The notes under the pieces: model-generated
What the model was told of the DNA's origin: nothing
Database searches by the model: none
What the model saw: only the letters and a program-made list of their open reading frames with translations
Translations under genes and position numbers: made by a program
Origin: Euryarchaeota archaeon UBA501
GTDB taxonomy: Archaea > Thermoplasmatota > Poseidoniia > Poseidoniales > Thalassarchaeaceae
Direction: 5' to 3'
Assembly: GCA_002505685.1 (NCBI GenBank)
Contig: DAVT01000069.1
Coordinates: 1 to 38,664 of the forward strand
DNA: 38,664 nucleotides
Part shown: positions 8,839 through 17,266 of the stretch, piece after piece
How the letters are laid out: each line of letters starts with the position of its first letter
Numbering within the stretch: position 1 is the stretch's first letter

Positions 8839-11046
8839 ATGCGAAATCTGCTCGGCATCGCATTGATGCTCCCGTTCCTCGCATTGTTGTCATTCTTTGT
8901 TCTCGACATCTCCAGTCTTGAATATGTGTGGATGAATGGGGGCTCTGATTTACCACTTCTATACCGAATCAGTGCGATATGGGCGGGTCGAGAAGGGCCC
9001 CTGCTACTCTGGGTTGCGATGTTGGGGGTTTTGCTTCTCCTCGATGGAAAGCAACACCAATCTGAATCAGAGGAGCAACATCAGTTGAGAATCCGCCTTT
9101 TGGTTGGCTTCTCGATGTTGTTACTTTTCATCGCGTTGATGATGAATCCTTTCCGCTCGACACCCGATGATGCATTTTCACGCCCAGGTTTGAATGCACT
9201 TTTGCAAACAGATTTGATGGTCATACATCCTCCAGTCGTATTCGCCTACTACACGTTATGTGTAGGTGTTGGAGCCCATGCTATTACCGCGATGTTGATT
9301 TCAGGTAATCCTGCTAGAGACCGAATCTTACACCTTGCAAGGCCGGCGTTTTGGGTTGGTACACTCGGTGTTGGATTGGGTGGTTTGTGGGCATATACTG
9401 TTCTTGATTGGGGTGGCTATTGGGCATGGGATCCGGTCGAAACCGGTTCACTACTTCCATGGTTGGCTCTAGTACTTCTTTTGCATCTGCGCTTGCCTAA
9501 GGGAATGGCCAAAGAAGATCACTGGTTCATCGGATTAGGGTTACTTCCAGCTTTCTTTTCTTTCCACGCAACATTGGTGACGCGGGCAAATGGAGTTTGG
9601 CAGAGTGTCCACGCATTTGTTGCCGAAGGCGAAATTGACCCGACGATGGGTCCGATTCAGAGGATATTGGAATTGGGCTTTGGTGACGCTCCCGGCATTG
9701 AAGTACACCTATACCTACTCGTTCTAGCCGCTATGCTTTGGCTACTCACACGACATTTTGCAAATGAGCGCGATCAAGAATGGGCACCTTTGGGGATTCT
9801 AGCGGGCGCCATTCTCGGTATGCAAATTGGCACCCTTGAAGTGGGAATTTTAGCAGGAACTTTCGGTTTCCTACTTTGGAGTCAACGAGAATCTGGTGAG
9901 AGAGTTGTTTGGCTATCATCAGGTGTGATGCTGATGCTATTCAGCTACTGGGCCTTCTTGCTGACAACTACCTTTGCCGTTGTCGGCATGTTGCTTTTCC
10001 TTTCTCCGTTGTTCCTCATCAAGGATATTGAGGACCCACCATTGGAATGGAAGAATAGCCGTTGGCAACAACGGGTTGTACTTTGGATTCCATTGGCCGT
10101 TGGGGCTCCATTCCTTTTGCTAACTTGGATGCTACTTTTGGCAGAAGTTGACGGCACGAATTTGGCTTGGCATGAGATTTTTGGTTTGCCATTATTGTGT
10201 TTGGCCGCACTTGGTTTGACGGTATACAGTTGGAGGAAAGTGGTGAACCCTGAACATATACCATCTCTCCTTATTCTGATTATAGCGTTCAGCGCAGTTT
10301 TCGCCAATATGTATGGAGATACATTACCCGGTGATGCAGATCATTTGTTCTCCGAAGGCATTACTCGAGGGATGATTGCAGGTTTTGCATTACCCTTGTT
10401 CGTGTTTTCGATTCCCCCGATGATGCGTCTTGTTTGGGTTCGGGCAGGAGAATTTCAATTGCATCAAAAGCCATTACAATTGCGTCGGATGGCCATGCAT
10501 CTAGCCCATCTCGGTATTCTACTGCTATTGGTTGGCCACGTATTTACCACAACACTGGTCCAAAGAGGGGATCCAAGTCACATTGTCATGCTAGCGAAAG
10601 ATACGCCTATTGAACACAATGGATATTGGTACACGTTTACCGAGTTGCATGCATATGGGCCTGATGATGAGCAATGGGATGAAAACGTAGGAGATGGAAA
10701 GATTCTGGTGACAGTTGAAGTCAGGAAAGAATCGGATGGAGAGATCATTGCGACGATGAATCCTGGTATGTTGAGATTCGATGAAGGGGGGATTCCCGCA
10801 CGTGCGGAAACCGATATTTGGCACCGCCCTCATGGTGACTTGGTGATGATTTTCGATCAAAGCCAAGCAAACCAACTGTATTTGACCTCATTTATGCAAC
10901 ATGGGGACTCTGTGGATCGAATTCGAGTTGTAATTTACGATTTGACCGGCAGCCATCTTGTTTGGGCCGGATGGTCTCTGATTCTCATCGGTACAGCGCT
11001 GACTTGGATTATGGTCCCTCCTTCGCCCAAAGAGGAGGAAGAATGA
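8839..11046 (+). CDS. ccmF: CcmF-type cytochrome c heme lyase
   Basis: 735 residues with about 15 hydrophobic segments, slightly longer than bacterial CcmF (about 650). Heme-handling features are present: RISAIWAGREGPLLLW near 43-60, the IHPP histidine near 130 and the WWD domain at about 191-208 (WGGYWAWDPVET). Histidine-bearing segments FHATLVTR and HLAHLGILLLLVGHVF flank the region as the family's external heme ligands do. CcmF attaches heme to CXXCH motifs of c-type cytochromes at the outer membrane face. The ATG at 8839 is 4 bp after the reductase stop, so the two are probably translated together. No ccmA-E, ccmG or ccmH is visible, so partners must be elsewhere or reduced. The protein ends in KEEEE. 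Confidence 0.93.
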   Translation: MRNLLGIALMLPFLALLSFFVLDISSLEYVWMNGGSDLPLLYRISAIWAGREGPLLLWVAMLGVLLLLDGKQHQSESEEQHQLRIRLLVGFSMLLLFIALMMNPFRSTPDDAFSRPGLNALLQTDLMVIHPPVVFAYYTLCVGVGAHAITAMLISGNPARDRILHLARPAFWVGTLGVGLGGLWAYTVLDWGGYWAWDPVETGSLLPWLALVLLLHLRLPKGMAKEDHWFIGLGLLPAFFSFHATLVTRANGVWQSVHAFVAEGEIDPTMGPIQRILELGFGDAPGIEVHLYLLVLAAMLWLLTRHFANERDQEWAPLGILAGAILGMQIGTLEVGILAGTFGFLLWSQRESGERVVWLSSGVMLMLFSYWAFLLTTTFAVVGMLLFLSPLFLIKDIEDPPLEWKNSRWQQRVVLWIPLAVGAPFLLLTWMLLLAEVDGTNLAWHEIFGLPLLCLAALGLTVYSWRKVVNPEHIPSLLILIIAFSAVFANMYGDTLPGDADHLFSEGITRGMIAGFALPLFVFSIPPMMRLVWVRAGEFQLHQKPLQLRRMAMHLAHLGILLLLVGHVFTTTLVQRGDPSHIVMLAKDTPIEHNGYWYTFTELHAYGPDDEQWDENVGDGKILVTVEVRKESDGEIIATMNPGMLRFDEGGIPARAETDIWHRPHGDLVMIFDQSQANQLYLTSFMQHGDSVDRIRVVIYDLTGSHLVWAGWSLILIGTALTWIMVPPSPKEEEE

Positions 11047-11059
11047 GCCCTACGGGCTC
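11045..11059 (+). promoter_or_regulatory. TA-loop hairpin at the ccmF stop
   Basis: 6-bp stem gagccc / gggctc with loop TAC; the 5' arm begins inside the ccmF TGA. It is followed by GC-rich DNA and no T run, so it does not look like an intrinsic terminator. It lies 74 bp before the FKBP ATG in an 87-bp gap (11047-11133) in which I see nothing else definite. Confidence 0.4.
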
Positions 11060-11133
11060 GGGCCCTTCAACCGCACGCTCATAAAGGGGAAGTCGGTCGC
11101 GGGGCCGCCCACAAAGTTGGGTAGGTGGAAAAA

Positions 11134-11829
11134 ATGGAAAACGGTTCAATCGTCCACATCGAATATGACCTCTACAATGCAGATGATGATTCACTCATCG
11201 AAACGACTCGCGAAGAGGTAGCGAAGGAAGCGGACAAGTTCGATGAAAACCGAACATACACACCTCTTGTCACCGTGATTGGAGATGGCCGCTTGATTGC
11301 AGGTTTTGAAGCACACTTGGCCGAGGCGGATGCTGAGACCGATTACGAGTTCGATATTGCTCCTGAGGATGCTTACGGTGAAAGAGACCCGAACGCGGTT
11401 GAGACCATGGGACAGGATGTATTGGCCCGCTCGGTTCGAGACCCTGACAGTTTGGCCATCGGTGGACCAGTTGAGATTAATGGAAAGCAAGGGATCCTAC
11501 AGATGGTTCGCGCCGGCCGTGCACGCATCGATTTCAATCATCCTCTAGCTGGTCGAACTCTCCGTTACAAGTACCGGATTGTCAAGGTAGTAGAAGACCG
11601 TGCTGAGAAGGTATCTACTCTACTTGAGACCAATACCGGTCGAGATGGATTTGAGGTTGAATTCAATGGCGATGATTTGACCATCACTCTGCCTGAATTT
11701 GTCGCCTACGACCAGAATTGGGCGTTTACAAAGTTCAGTTTAATCCGCACACTTAGGGATCACATTGGAGTTGAGACCATTGTTTTCCGTGAGGTTCACG
11801 AAGCACGCCAAGTTGGGGAAGAAGAGTAA
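11134..11829 (+). CDS. Long-type FKBP/SlyD-like peptidyl-prolyl isomerase
   Basis: 231 residues, cytoplasmic (no signal sequence). The start of the FKBP fold is MENGSIVHIEYDLY; VIGDGRLIAGFEAHL is the central loop (canonical G-x-x-x-I-P-G-x-E), and YEFDIAPEDAYGERDP is the classic SlyD/FKBP boundary into the inserted chaperone flap. FNHPLAGRTLRYKYRIVKV closes the FKBP domain near residue 152. About 75 C-terminal residues form the extra domain seen in archaeal FKBP26-29 proteins. It probably acts as a folding helper with general chaperone activity. The start is ATG 11134, with a GGTGG Shine-Dalgarno just upstream; the in-frame GTG at 11125 overlaps that site and is less likely. The protein ends in GEEE. 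Confidence 0.92.
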   Translation: MENGSIVHIEYDLYNADDDSLIETTREEVAKEADKFDENRTYTPLVTVIGDGRLIAGFEAHLAEADAETDYEFDIAPEDAYGERDPNAVETMGQDVLARSVRDPDSLAIGGPVEINGKQGILQMVRAGRARIDFNHPLAGRTLRYKYRIVKVVEDRAEKVSTLLETNTGRDGFEVEFNGDDLTITLPEFVAYDQNWAFTKFSLIRTLRDHIGVETIVFREVHEARQVGEEE

Positions 11830-11859
11830 TCACATCGAAACCTGCGATGAGGTTCGGGC

Positions 11860-13176
11860 ATGAGTGAAGAAAGCCCCCTATTGACGGAGAAGCCGTTACC
11901 GGATTCTCATTTTTCTTTGATGGAGAGGGGTGCTGCTACCATCATACTAACGGGAGTAATCCTCCTTCTAGGCGCAATTTTGGGTCAAGATATTGCACCC
12001 GGAAATATCCTTTCAGAAAGTTATGATACATATTTTATCGAACCCCACTCAATCGATTCAACTACTGGAGATGCTGGTTACAACCCAGTCGATACAATCG
12101 CTTACTCACTTCTGTTGGTATCCTTTGTAGTCGTAATATCTGCATGGTTGAGACGAATTGGTGTCCCTCCTAGAGATGAATCCATCCTCGCTCTACTTCC
12201 ATGGGTTTTCTGGGCATCACTGGGAGAAGTGAATGAGGATGGTTATTTGTTTGATCCAGAGGGAATGGGTGGCTTTTTTGTATCTCCATTGATTCATTTC
12301 CATGTGGCAATATGGGTTGTCCTAGTGGGTTGGATGAGTCACAATGTTGACAAAAAATCAGATTCTGAAGGTAGGGCTAAAGTCACTCAACTCTCAGCCA
12401 TCTTACTATTATTACAATGGGTGGTATTCATGCCACAGATAGGTAGCCATTGGGAGAAAGAATTCGTTGATTGGCTTCTATCTCCACTATTTTTGTCACC
12501 ACTCTTTGGTTTGCTTATAATCGTCCTTTTACACCCGTTCCTAGAATGTTGCACCGCGATTGAGCAAGGTCTGATACAAGTTGGTCTCGGTGGTTGTTTC
12601 GTTCACCTCGCAGGTTGGTTGATGCTGTACATTGAGCCCCTAAACAACCGCGAGCCAATATCGATGCTACCCTTCCTGTTCATTGTAGGTGTGCCATTCA
12701 TCATCTGCGTTCTTTTGTGGTTCACTGGTCAAGAGGCTCGTGCACAGCTAAAGCACATGGGATTGGAACCGGGAATCATTCCAGAAGGAATCACTGTAGA
12801 AGATTGGGAGCGACAGAACTCCTCGACATGGGAGCGCATGGAATCACTCACACCTCCAGCAACCTTGGGTATTCCAGTGGTTCTCTTGGGCATGTATGGG
12901 CAAATGGTCGATGGATTGGCAACAAGCGTTGGTTTGGAACACTATGGGTATGGCGAAAAACACGTGGCATCTCAATGGGTGATCGACATGGCTGGTACAG
13001 CTTGGGGTTTTGGTGCGCTAAAGTTTGGTTTGGCTGCAATGATTTGGTGGCTATTCGCTTACGCTCGCTTTGAAACTCGCCATCGTCATCTGCGCTTGAT
13101 GGTGCTTCTTTGTCTCCTAGTGGTCGGTTTGGCCCCTGGATTACGAGATGTTTTGCGAATGACACTTGCCGTTTGA
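11860..13176 (+). CDS. DUF63 archaeal integral membrane protein
   Basis: 438 residues, about ten hydrophobic segments. Two DUF63 family signatures are visible: GYNPVDTIAYSLLL near residues 72-86 and, near the C-terminus, QMVDGLATSVGLEHYGYGEKH, with the conserved His/Asp/Tyr/Glu in and around membrane segments. DUF63 is almost confined to archaea and has no established function. The N-terminus is a short cytoplasmic Ser/Glu-rich leader. The ATG at 11860 lies 30 bp after the FKBP gene; a weak bulged hairpin (cga-acct / aggttcg, 11836-11856) fills that gap. A second imperfect inverted repeat (acacttgcc / ggcgagtgt) spans the stop codon. The two flanking genes give no functional hint. Confidence 0.85.
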   Translation: MSEESPLLTEKPLPDSHFSLMERGAATIILTGVILLLGAILGQDIAPGNILSESYDTYFIEPHSIDSTTGDAGYNPVDTIAYSLLLVSFVVVISAWLRRIGVPPRDESILALLPWVFWASLGEVNEDGYLFDPEGMGGFFVSPLIHFHVAIWVVLVGWMSHNVDKKSDSEGRAKVTQLSAILLLLQWVVFMPQIGSHWEKEFVDWLLSPLFLSPLFGLLIIVLLHPFLECCTAIEQGLIQVGLGGCFVHLAGWLMLYIEPLNNREPISMLPFLFIVGVPFIICVLLWFTGQEARAQLKHMGLEPGIIPEGITVEDWERQNSSTWERMESLTPPATLGIPVVLLGMYGQMVDGLATSVGLEHYGYGEKHVASQWVIDMAGTAWGFGALKFGLAAMIWWLFAYARFETRHRHLRLMVLLCLLVVGLAPGLRDVLRMTLAV

Positions 13177-13208
13177 GACAGGCGAGTGTTCAAGGCCAAG
13201 TTCGTATT

Positions 13209-13227
13209 CGCACCCCTTAGGGGTGCG
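13209..13227 (+). promoter_or_regulatory. TA-loop hairpin touching the mccB start codon
   Basis: Perfect 8-bp stem cgcacccc / ggggtgcg with loop TTA. It ends one base before the ATG at 13229, so it occupies the whole Shine-Dalgarno position. If it forms in the mRNA it should hide the initiation site; alternatively the message could begin at or after it. No T run follows. Confidence 0.55.
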
Positions 13228-13228
13228 T

Positions 13229-14839
13229 ATGGACCGACTTCAATCTAGAGTCAATTCTTCGGATGCTGCGTTCAAGTCGAACCATGCACACAATAGTGCT
13301 CTGTTGGAGACACTTCGAGAGAGACTGAATGTTGTGCAGGATGGTGGTGGTGGCAAATATGTCGAGAAACATCGCAACCGGGGTAAAGCCCTTCCAAGAG
13401 AGCGAATATCAGCGATTTGCGACCCGGGTACCCCATTCCTCGAATTGTCACCTTTGGCTGCATTCGATCTATATGATGGCAAGGCGGCCAGTGCTGGGAT
13501 TGTCACCGGAATCGGTGTGGTTCATGGTAGAGAATGTCTTTTCGTCGCCAATGACGCTACGGTAAAGGGTGGTTCATACTATCCAATGACAGTCAAGAAA
13601 CACATTCGTGCTCAAGAAGTAGCAGATGCAAATCACTTGCCCTGTATCTATCTGGTAGATTCGGGAGGTGCATTCTTACCCATGCAGGACGAAGTATTCC
13701 CAGACAAGGGCCACTTTGGACGAATCTTCCGCAATCAAGCCATGATGAGTGGCAAAGGAATTCCACAAATTGCAGCCGTTTGTGGTTCATGTACGGCAGG
13801 GGGTGCTTATGTTCCTGCGATGTCGGATGAATCGATTATCGTCAAAGGAAATGGCACAATTTTCCTTGCGGGTCCTCCATTGGTCAAGGCTGCAACAGGT
13901 GAAGAGGTCAGTGCTGAGGATTTGGGTGGAGCAGATGTACATACCGCCCAATCAGGGGTCGCTGATCATTTTGCAGAGGATGAACCTAGTGCGCTTCGAA
14001 TGGTCAGGAACATTGTCGAAAACCTCAATTCAGGAAACAAGACGAAGCTGGAATTCCAACCCCCAGAAGACCCCGCATATCCAGTGGATGAAATCCTAGG
14101 TATCATTCCCGAAGACAATCGGACACCGTTTGATGTAAGAGAAATTATCTCTAGAATTGTAGATGGCAGTCGTTTCCATGAATTCAAATCACGCTATGGT
14201 CCCACACTTGTTTGTGGTTTTGCACGAATACATGGCTACCCGGTTGGGATTGTTGCCAACAATGGAATCTTGTTTTCAGAGTCATCGCTCAAAGGGGCAC
14301 ACTTTGTAGAATTGTGCGGTCAACGTGGCATACCCTTGGTGTTCTTGCAGAATATCACAGGGTTCATGGTTGGGCGTGAATATGAAGCCGGAGGAATCGC
14401 CAAGGACGGTGCCAAATTGGTGACTGCAGTCTCCTGTGTACCGGTACCCAAATTCACAGTCATCATAGGAGGCAGTCACGGTGCAGGTAACTATGGAATG
14501 TGCGGCAGAGCTTATGACCCCCGTTTCCTGTTCATGTGGCCAAATAGTCGTATTTCTGTAATGGGAGGTCCCCAGGCTGCAGATGTATTGGCTACAGTCA
14601 AGCAAGATCAACGGGCAAGAGAAGGACTTGATCCAATGAGCGAAGAAGAATGGGCTACATTCCAAGCCCCTATTTTGGAGAAATATAATGTCGAAGGGTC
14701 GCCCTATTATTCGACGGCAAGGTTGTGGGATGATGGAATCATCGACCCAAGAGATACACGCGACATACTCGGGTTGGCAATTAGTGCCAGTCTAAACGCG
14801 CCTATGCCAGATACAAATTTCGGTATTTTTAGAATGTAA
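13229..14839 (+). CDS. mccB: Methylcrotonyl-CoA carboxylase, carboxyltransferase (beta) subunit
   Basis: 536 residues. Carboxylates 3-methylcrotonyl-CoA in leucine breakdown together with the biotin subunit. MCC-type rather than propionyl-type signatures are seen: LVDSGGAFLPMQDEVFPDKG, HFGRIFRNQAMMS, IPQIAAVCGSCTAGGAYVPA, IFLAGPPLVKAATGEEVSAE and, in the C-terminal half, FLQNITGFMVGREYEAGGIA and GGSHGAGNYGMCGRAYDPRF. The two oxyanion-hole GG/AG turns expected of the crotonase-fold carboxyltransferase are present. The ATG at 13229 gives the usual N-terminus; 21 further in-frame codons upstream pass through the hairpin and are rejected. The next genes are a methylglutaconyl-CoA hydratase-like protein and the biotin subunits, giving the order of bacterial liu clusters. 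Propionyl- or geranyl-CoA specificity is less likely from the motifs. Confidence 0.92.
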   Translation: MDRLQSRVNSSDAAFKSNHAHNSALLETLRERLNVVQDGGGGKYVEKHRNRGKALPRERISAICDPGTPFLELSPLAAFDLYDGKAASAGIVTGIGVVHGRECLFVANDATVKGGSYYPMTVKKHIRAQEVADANHLPCIYLVDSGGAFLPMQDEVFPDKGHFGRIFRNQAMMSGKGIPQIAAVCGSCTAGGAYVPAMSDESIIVKGNGTIFLAGPPLVKAATGEEVSAEDLGGADVHTAQSGVADHFAEDEPSALRMVRNIVENLNSGNKTKLEFQPPEDPAYPVDEILGIIPEDNRTPFDVREIISRIVDGSRFHEFKSRYGPTLVCGFARIHGYPVGIVANNGILFSESSLKGAHFVELCGQRGIPLVFLQNITGFMVGREYEAGGIAKDGAKLVTAVSCVPVPKFTVIIGGSHGAGNYGMCGRAYDPRFLFMWPNSRISVMGGPQAADVLATVKQDQRAREGLDPMSEEEWATFQAPILEKYNVEGSPYYSTARLWDDGIIDPRDTRDILGLAISASLNAPMPDTNFGIFRM

Positions 14840-14852
14840 TGGAGCAATTGAA

Positions 14853-15710
14853 ATGTCAAATTTTGCAATTGAAGATTTAGTGCCTGAAACGGGCCTTTGT
14901 AAGCTAGAAATTAACGGAGCCATTGCTCACCTCACACTCACACGTGAAGATGTATTCAATGCGCTCAACATCCAACTTATCAGCGAAATCATCTCGCTAC
15001 TGGATTGGACTAAGGAGCGGTCGGTTGGTGAACGTGGAACATTGAATGATGCAACTGGAAATCCGTACATTCGAGTCCTCGTGATATCAGGTGCAGGCAA
15101 GCACTTCTGCGCTGGTGCTGACATCAACATGATGCGTGATGCAGGAGCGAAGAGTGCCGAAGAAAATAGGGCAGATTCAGAACGTCTCGATCGATTATTC
15201 AACAGTCTTTGGGCCCATCCTTGCTTCACCATTGGAAAGATACAGGGCGTCGCTCTTGGAGGTGGCGCTGGCCTCATTGCCTGCATGGATCATGTCATCG
15301 TGGAACCCAGAACGAGAATTGCGTTATCTGAAGGTAAACTTGGTATTCTGCCAGCAGTCATCGGTCCCTATGTGTATCGAAAAGTTGGGAGTGCAGAGTT
15401 CCGTCGATTGGCAATGCTGGCGGGACGTATTGGTTCTGAAGAATCTCTTAGAATCGGACTTGTCAATGAGTTAGTGGAATCGTTGGATGGCTCGGAGAAG
15501 TCTGTGATTGACGAAATCATGACCACGGGTCCGATGGCCGTTACAGAAGCCAAGCGACTTGCCTTGACCTTTGATCGTTGGGCAGGAACCGACGAGGAAC
15601 TCAGAAGGTGGACATTGGACAAAACCAGTGAGATGCGTGGCTCGGAAGAAGGCCAAGAAGGATTAGCCTCATTCCTCGAAAAGCGTTCACCCAATTGGAA
15701 TCAGGAGTGA
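14853..15710 (+). CDS. liuC: Enoyl-CoA hydratase family, probable methylglutaconyl-CoA hydratase
   Basis: 285 residues of the crotonase fold. The oxyanion-hole segments are GKHFCAGADINMM and GVALGGGAGLIACMD. The catalytic glutamate position of SEGKLGILPAVIGPYV is present, whereas the other classic Glu (Glu144 of rat enoyl-CoA hydratase) is Gly, as in LiuC proteins. PAVIxPYV is also characteristic of that subgroup. The reaction would be hydration of 3-methylglutaconyl-CoA to HMG-CoA, the step after MCC, which fits its position between the two MCC subunit genes. A short insertion near residues 50-70 (ERSVGERGTLNDATGNPY) is unusual. The ATG at 14853 has a GGAG 9 bp upstream, and the stop overlaps the next start. 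The substrate assignment rests mainly on context. Confidence 0.85.
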   Translation: MSNFAIEDLVPETGLCKLEINGAIAHLTLTREDVFNALNIQLISEIISLLDWTKERSVGERGTLNDATGNPYIRVLVISGAGKHFCAGADINMMRDAGAKSAEENRADSERLDRLFNSLWAHPCFTIGKIQGVALGGGAGLIACMDHVIVEPRTRIALSEGKLGILPAVIGPYVYRKVGSAEFRRLAMLAGRIGSEESLRIGLVNELVESLDGSEKSVIDEIMTTGPMAVTEAKRLALTFDRWAGTDEELRRWTLDKTSEMRGSEEGQEGLASFLEKRSPNWNQE

Positions 15711-17257
15711 TGCAGATGCTTGGACCAGATTGGATGAAGGGAGCCCCTCATCCAATCACCAAGATTCTTGTCGCTAATCGTGGCGAAATTGCCTGCCGAA
15801 TCTTCCGTTCATGTGCGGAATTGGGCATTGGCTCAGTCGCCATATATTCGGAATCAGACCGAGGTTCACTGCACCAACAAACTGCCGATGAATCCGTATT
15901 CTTGCCAGGTGATACCCTTGCAGATACTTACCTCAACATCGAGGCGATATTGTCTGCTGCGGGAGATACCGGCGCGGATGCCATTCATCCGGGCTATGGG
16001 TTTCTTTCCGAACGTAGTGCATTTGCAAATGCAGTGAAAGAAGCGGGTCTTGTTTGGATTGGACCTTCTGCTCATGCCATCGATGAAATGGGTGACAAAA
16101 TTAGTGCTAGGCGTGCAATGATTGAGGCAGGTGTCCCCGTAATTCCCGGAGAAGAACTCCCACTGGATGACCCCGATGACATGGTCGAGGAGTTGGTCAG
16201 GGCAGCAACACGAGTGGGCTACCCGCTCCTCCTGAAGGCGAGCGCCGGTGGAGGGGGCAAAGGTATGCGTGTTGTTCGCGAACCACGAAACCTCCAACGA
16301 GAGTACGCTGCAGCAAGCCGTGAAGCCGCCACCTCATTCGGAGATGGCACAGTCTATGTCGAGCGTTTACTAGAGAAATCTCGTCACGTCGAAGTTCAGG
16401 TTCTGTGCGATTCACACGGGGGGGCAGTACATCTCTTTGAGCGCGAGTGTAGTATTCAACGACGCCACCAAAAAGTGGTCGAAGAAGCCCCATCTCCTGT
16501 TCTCGATGAAGTCACCCGAAAGAAAATGGGAGAAGCTGCAGTTAACGCTGCACGTGCAGTGGATTACGAGGGCGCAGGTACTGTAGAATTTCTGTTGGCA
16601 GAAGATGGAGATTTTCATTTCCTTGAGATGAATACACGCCTGCAAGTAGAGCATCCGATTACGGAATGCATCAGTGGTACTGATCTTGTCGTTGAGCAAA
16701 TTCGAGTTGCATCTGGCCTACCGTTACCATTTATGCAAGGTGATTTGTCCATTCGCGGTCACGCAATTGAAGTGAGAATTTACGCTGAAGATCCAAGCAA
16801 TGGTTTTCTTCCAGCAATTGGACCCTTGGCTTTGTTTAGGCCACCTAGTGGACCTGGAATCCGATTGGACACTGGGGTCCGAGAAGGAGATGAGGCGAGG
16901 ATTGACTTCGACCCGATGTTGGCAAAACTCATCGTTCACGCACCCGATAGGGATGCTGCTATTCGTCGTATGAAGCGCGCTTGTGAAGATTTCGTACTAC
17001 TTGGTGTCACGACAAATTTGGGCTTCCTTTGTGATATCATGGGGCACCCCGCCTATCACGCAGGGGATACAACCACCGATTTCATCGAGGTCAATTGGCC
17101 AGATGGTTGGGTTGCTCAACCCTCTGATGTATCCCCATTTGTTGCCGCAGCCGCTGAGCAATTGGGACTCTCACGCAAAGCCGCCATGGTTGAATCATCA
17201 GAAGGGCGAGGGAGCCCATACAATCCTTTCCAATCACTGCGGAGGTCCTTTCCCTGA
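15710..17257 (+). CDS. mccA: Biotin carboxylase subunit of methylcrotonyl-CoA carboxylase
   Basis: 515 residues. ATP-grasp enzyme that carboxylates biotin. The N-terminal KILVANRGEIACRIFRS, HPGYGFLSE and the glycine-rich ATP loop LLKASAGGGGKGM are present, with active-site segments HVEVQVLCD, ERECSIQRRHQKVVEEAPS and FLEMNTRLQVEHPITE. The C-terminal region stops near SPYNPFQSLRRSFP, where the alpha subunit of most MCC enzymes continues into the BT and biotin domains. ATG 15710 overlaps the preceding TGA (TGATG); ATG 15716, 8 bp after GGAG, is an alternative. The next gene supplies the missing domains in the same reading frame after one TGA. Biotin carboxylases of other acyl-CoA carboxylases are similar, so MCC is inferred from the cluster. 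Confidence 0.92.
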   Translation: MQMLGPDWMKGAPHPITKILVANRGEIACRIFRSCAELGIGSVAIYSESDRGSLHQQTADESVFLPGDTLADTYLNIEAILSAAGDTGADAIHPGYGFLSERSAFANAVKEAGLVWIGPSAHAIDEMGDKISARRAMIEAGVPVIPGEELPLDDPDDMVEELVRAATRVGYPLLLKASAGGGGKGMRVVREPRNLQREYAAASREAATSFGDGTVYVERLLEKSRHVEVQVLCDSHGGAVHLFERECSIQRRHQKVVEEAPSPVLDEVTRKKMGEAAVNAARAVDYEGAGTVEFLLAEDGDFHFLEMNTRLQVEHPITECISGTDLVVEQIRVASGLPLPFMQGDLSIRGHAIEVRIYAEDPSNGFLPAIGPLALFRPPSGPGIRLDTGVREGDEARIDFDPMLAKLIVHAPDRDAAIRRMKRACEDFVLLGVTTNLGFLCDIMGHPAYHAGDTTTDFIEVNWPDGWVAQPSDVSPFVAAAAEQLGLSRKAAMVESSEGRGSPYNPFQSLRRSFP

Positions 17258-17266
17258 GGTGTTGCC

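Noticed and set aside
13166..13228. 21-residue extension of the carboxyltransferase
   Set aside because: It overlaps the DUF63 stop and reads through the hairpin; family N-termini begin near MDRLQ.
13229..14839. Propionyl-CoA carboxylase beta subunit
   Set aside because: Motifs (FLPMQDEVFPDKGHFGR, VKAATGEEVSAEDLGG, NYGMCGRAY) and the gene order match methylcrotonyl-CoA carboxylase better.
14844..14874. Direct repeat GCAATTGAA on both sides of the liuC start codon
   Set aside because: Low-complexity, follows from the common CAATTG word and an N-A-I-E-D coding stretch; no wider symmetry.
14853..15710. Inactive enoyl-CoA hydratase because one classic catalytic Glu is Gly
   Set aside because: LiuC-type methylglutaconyl-CoA hydratases share this substitution, so it supports rather than undermines the assignment.
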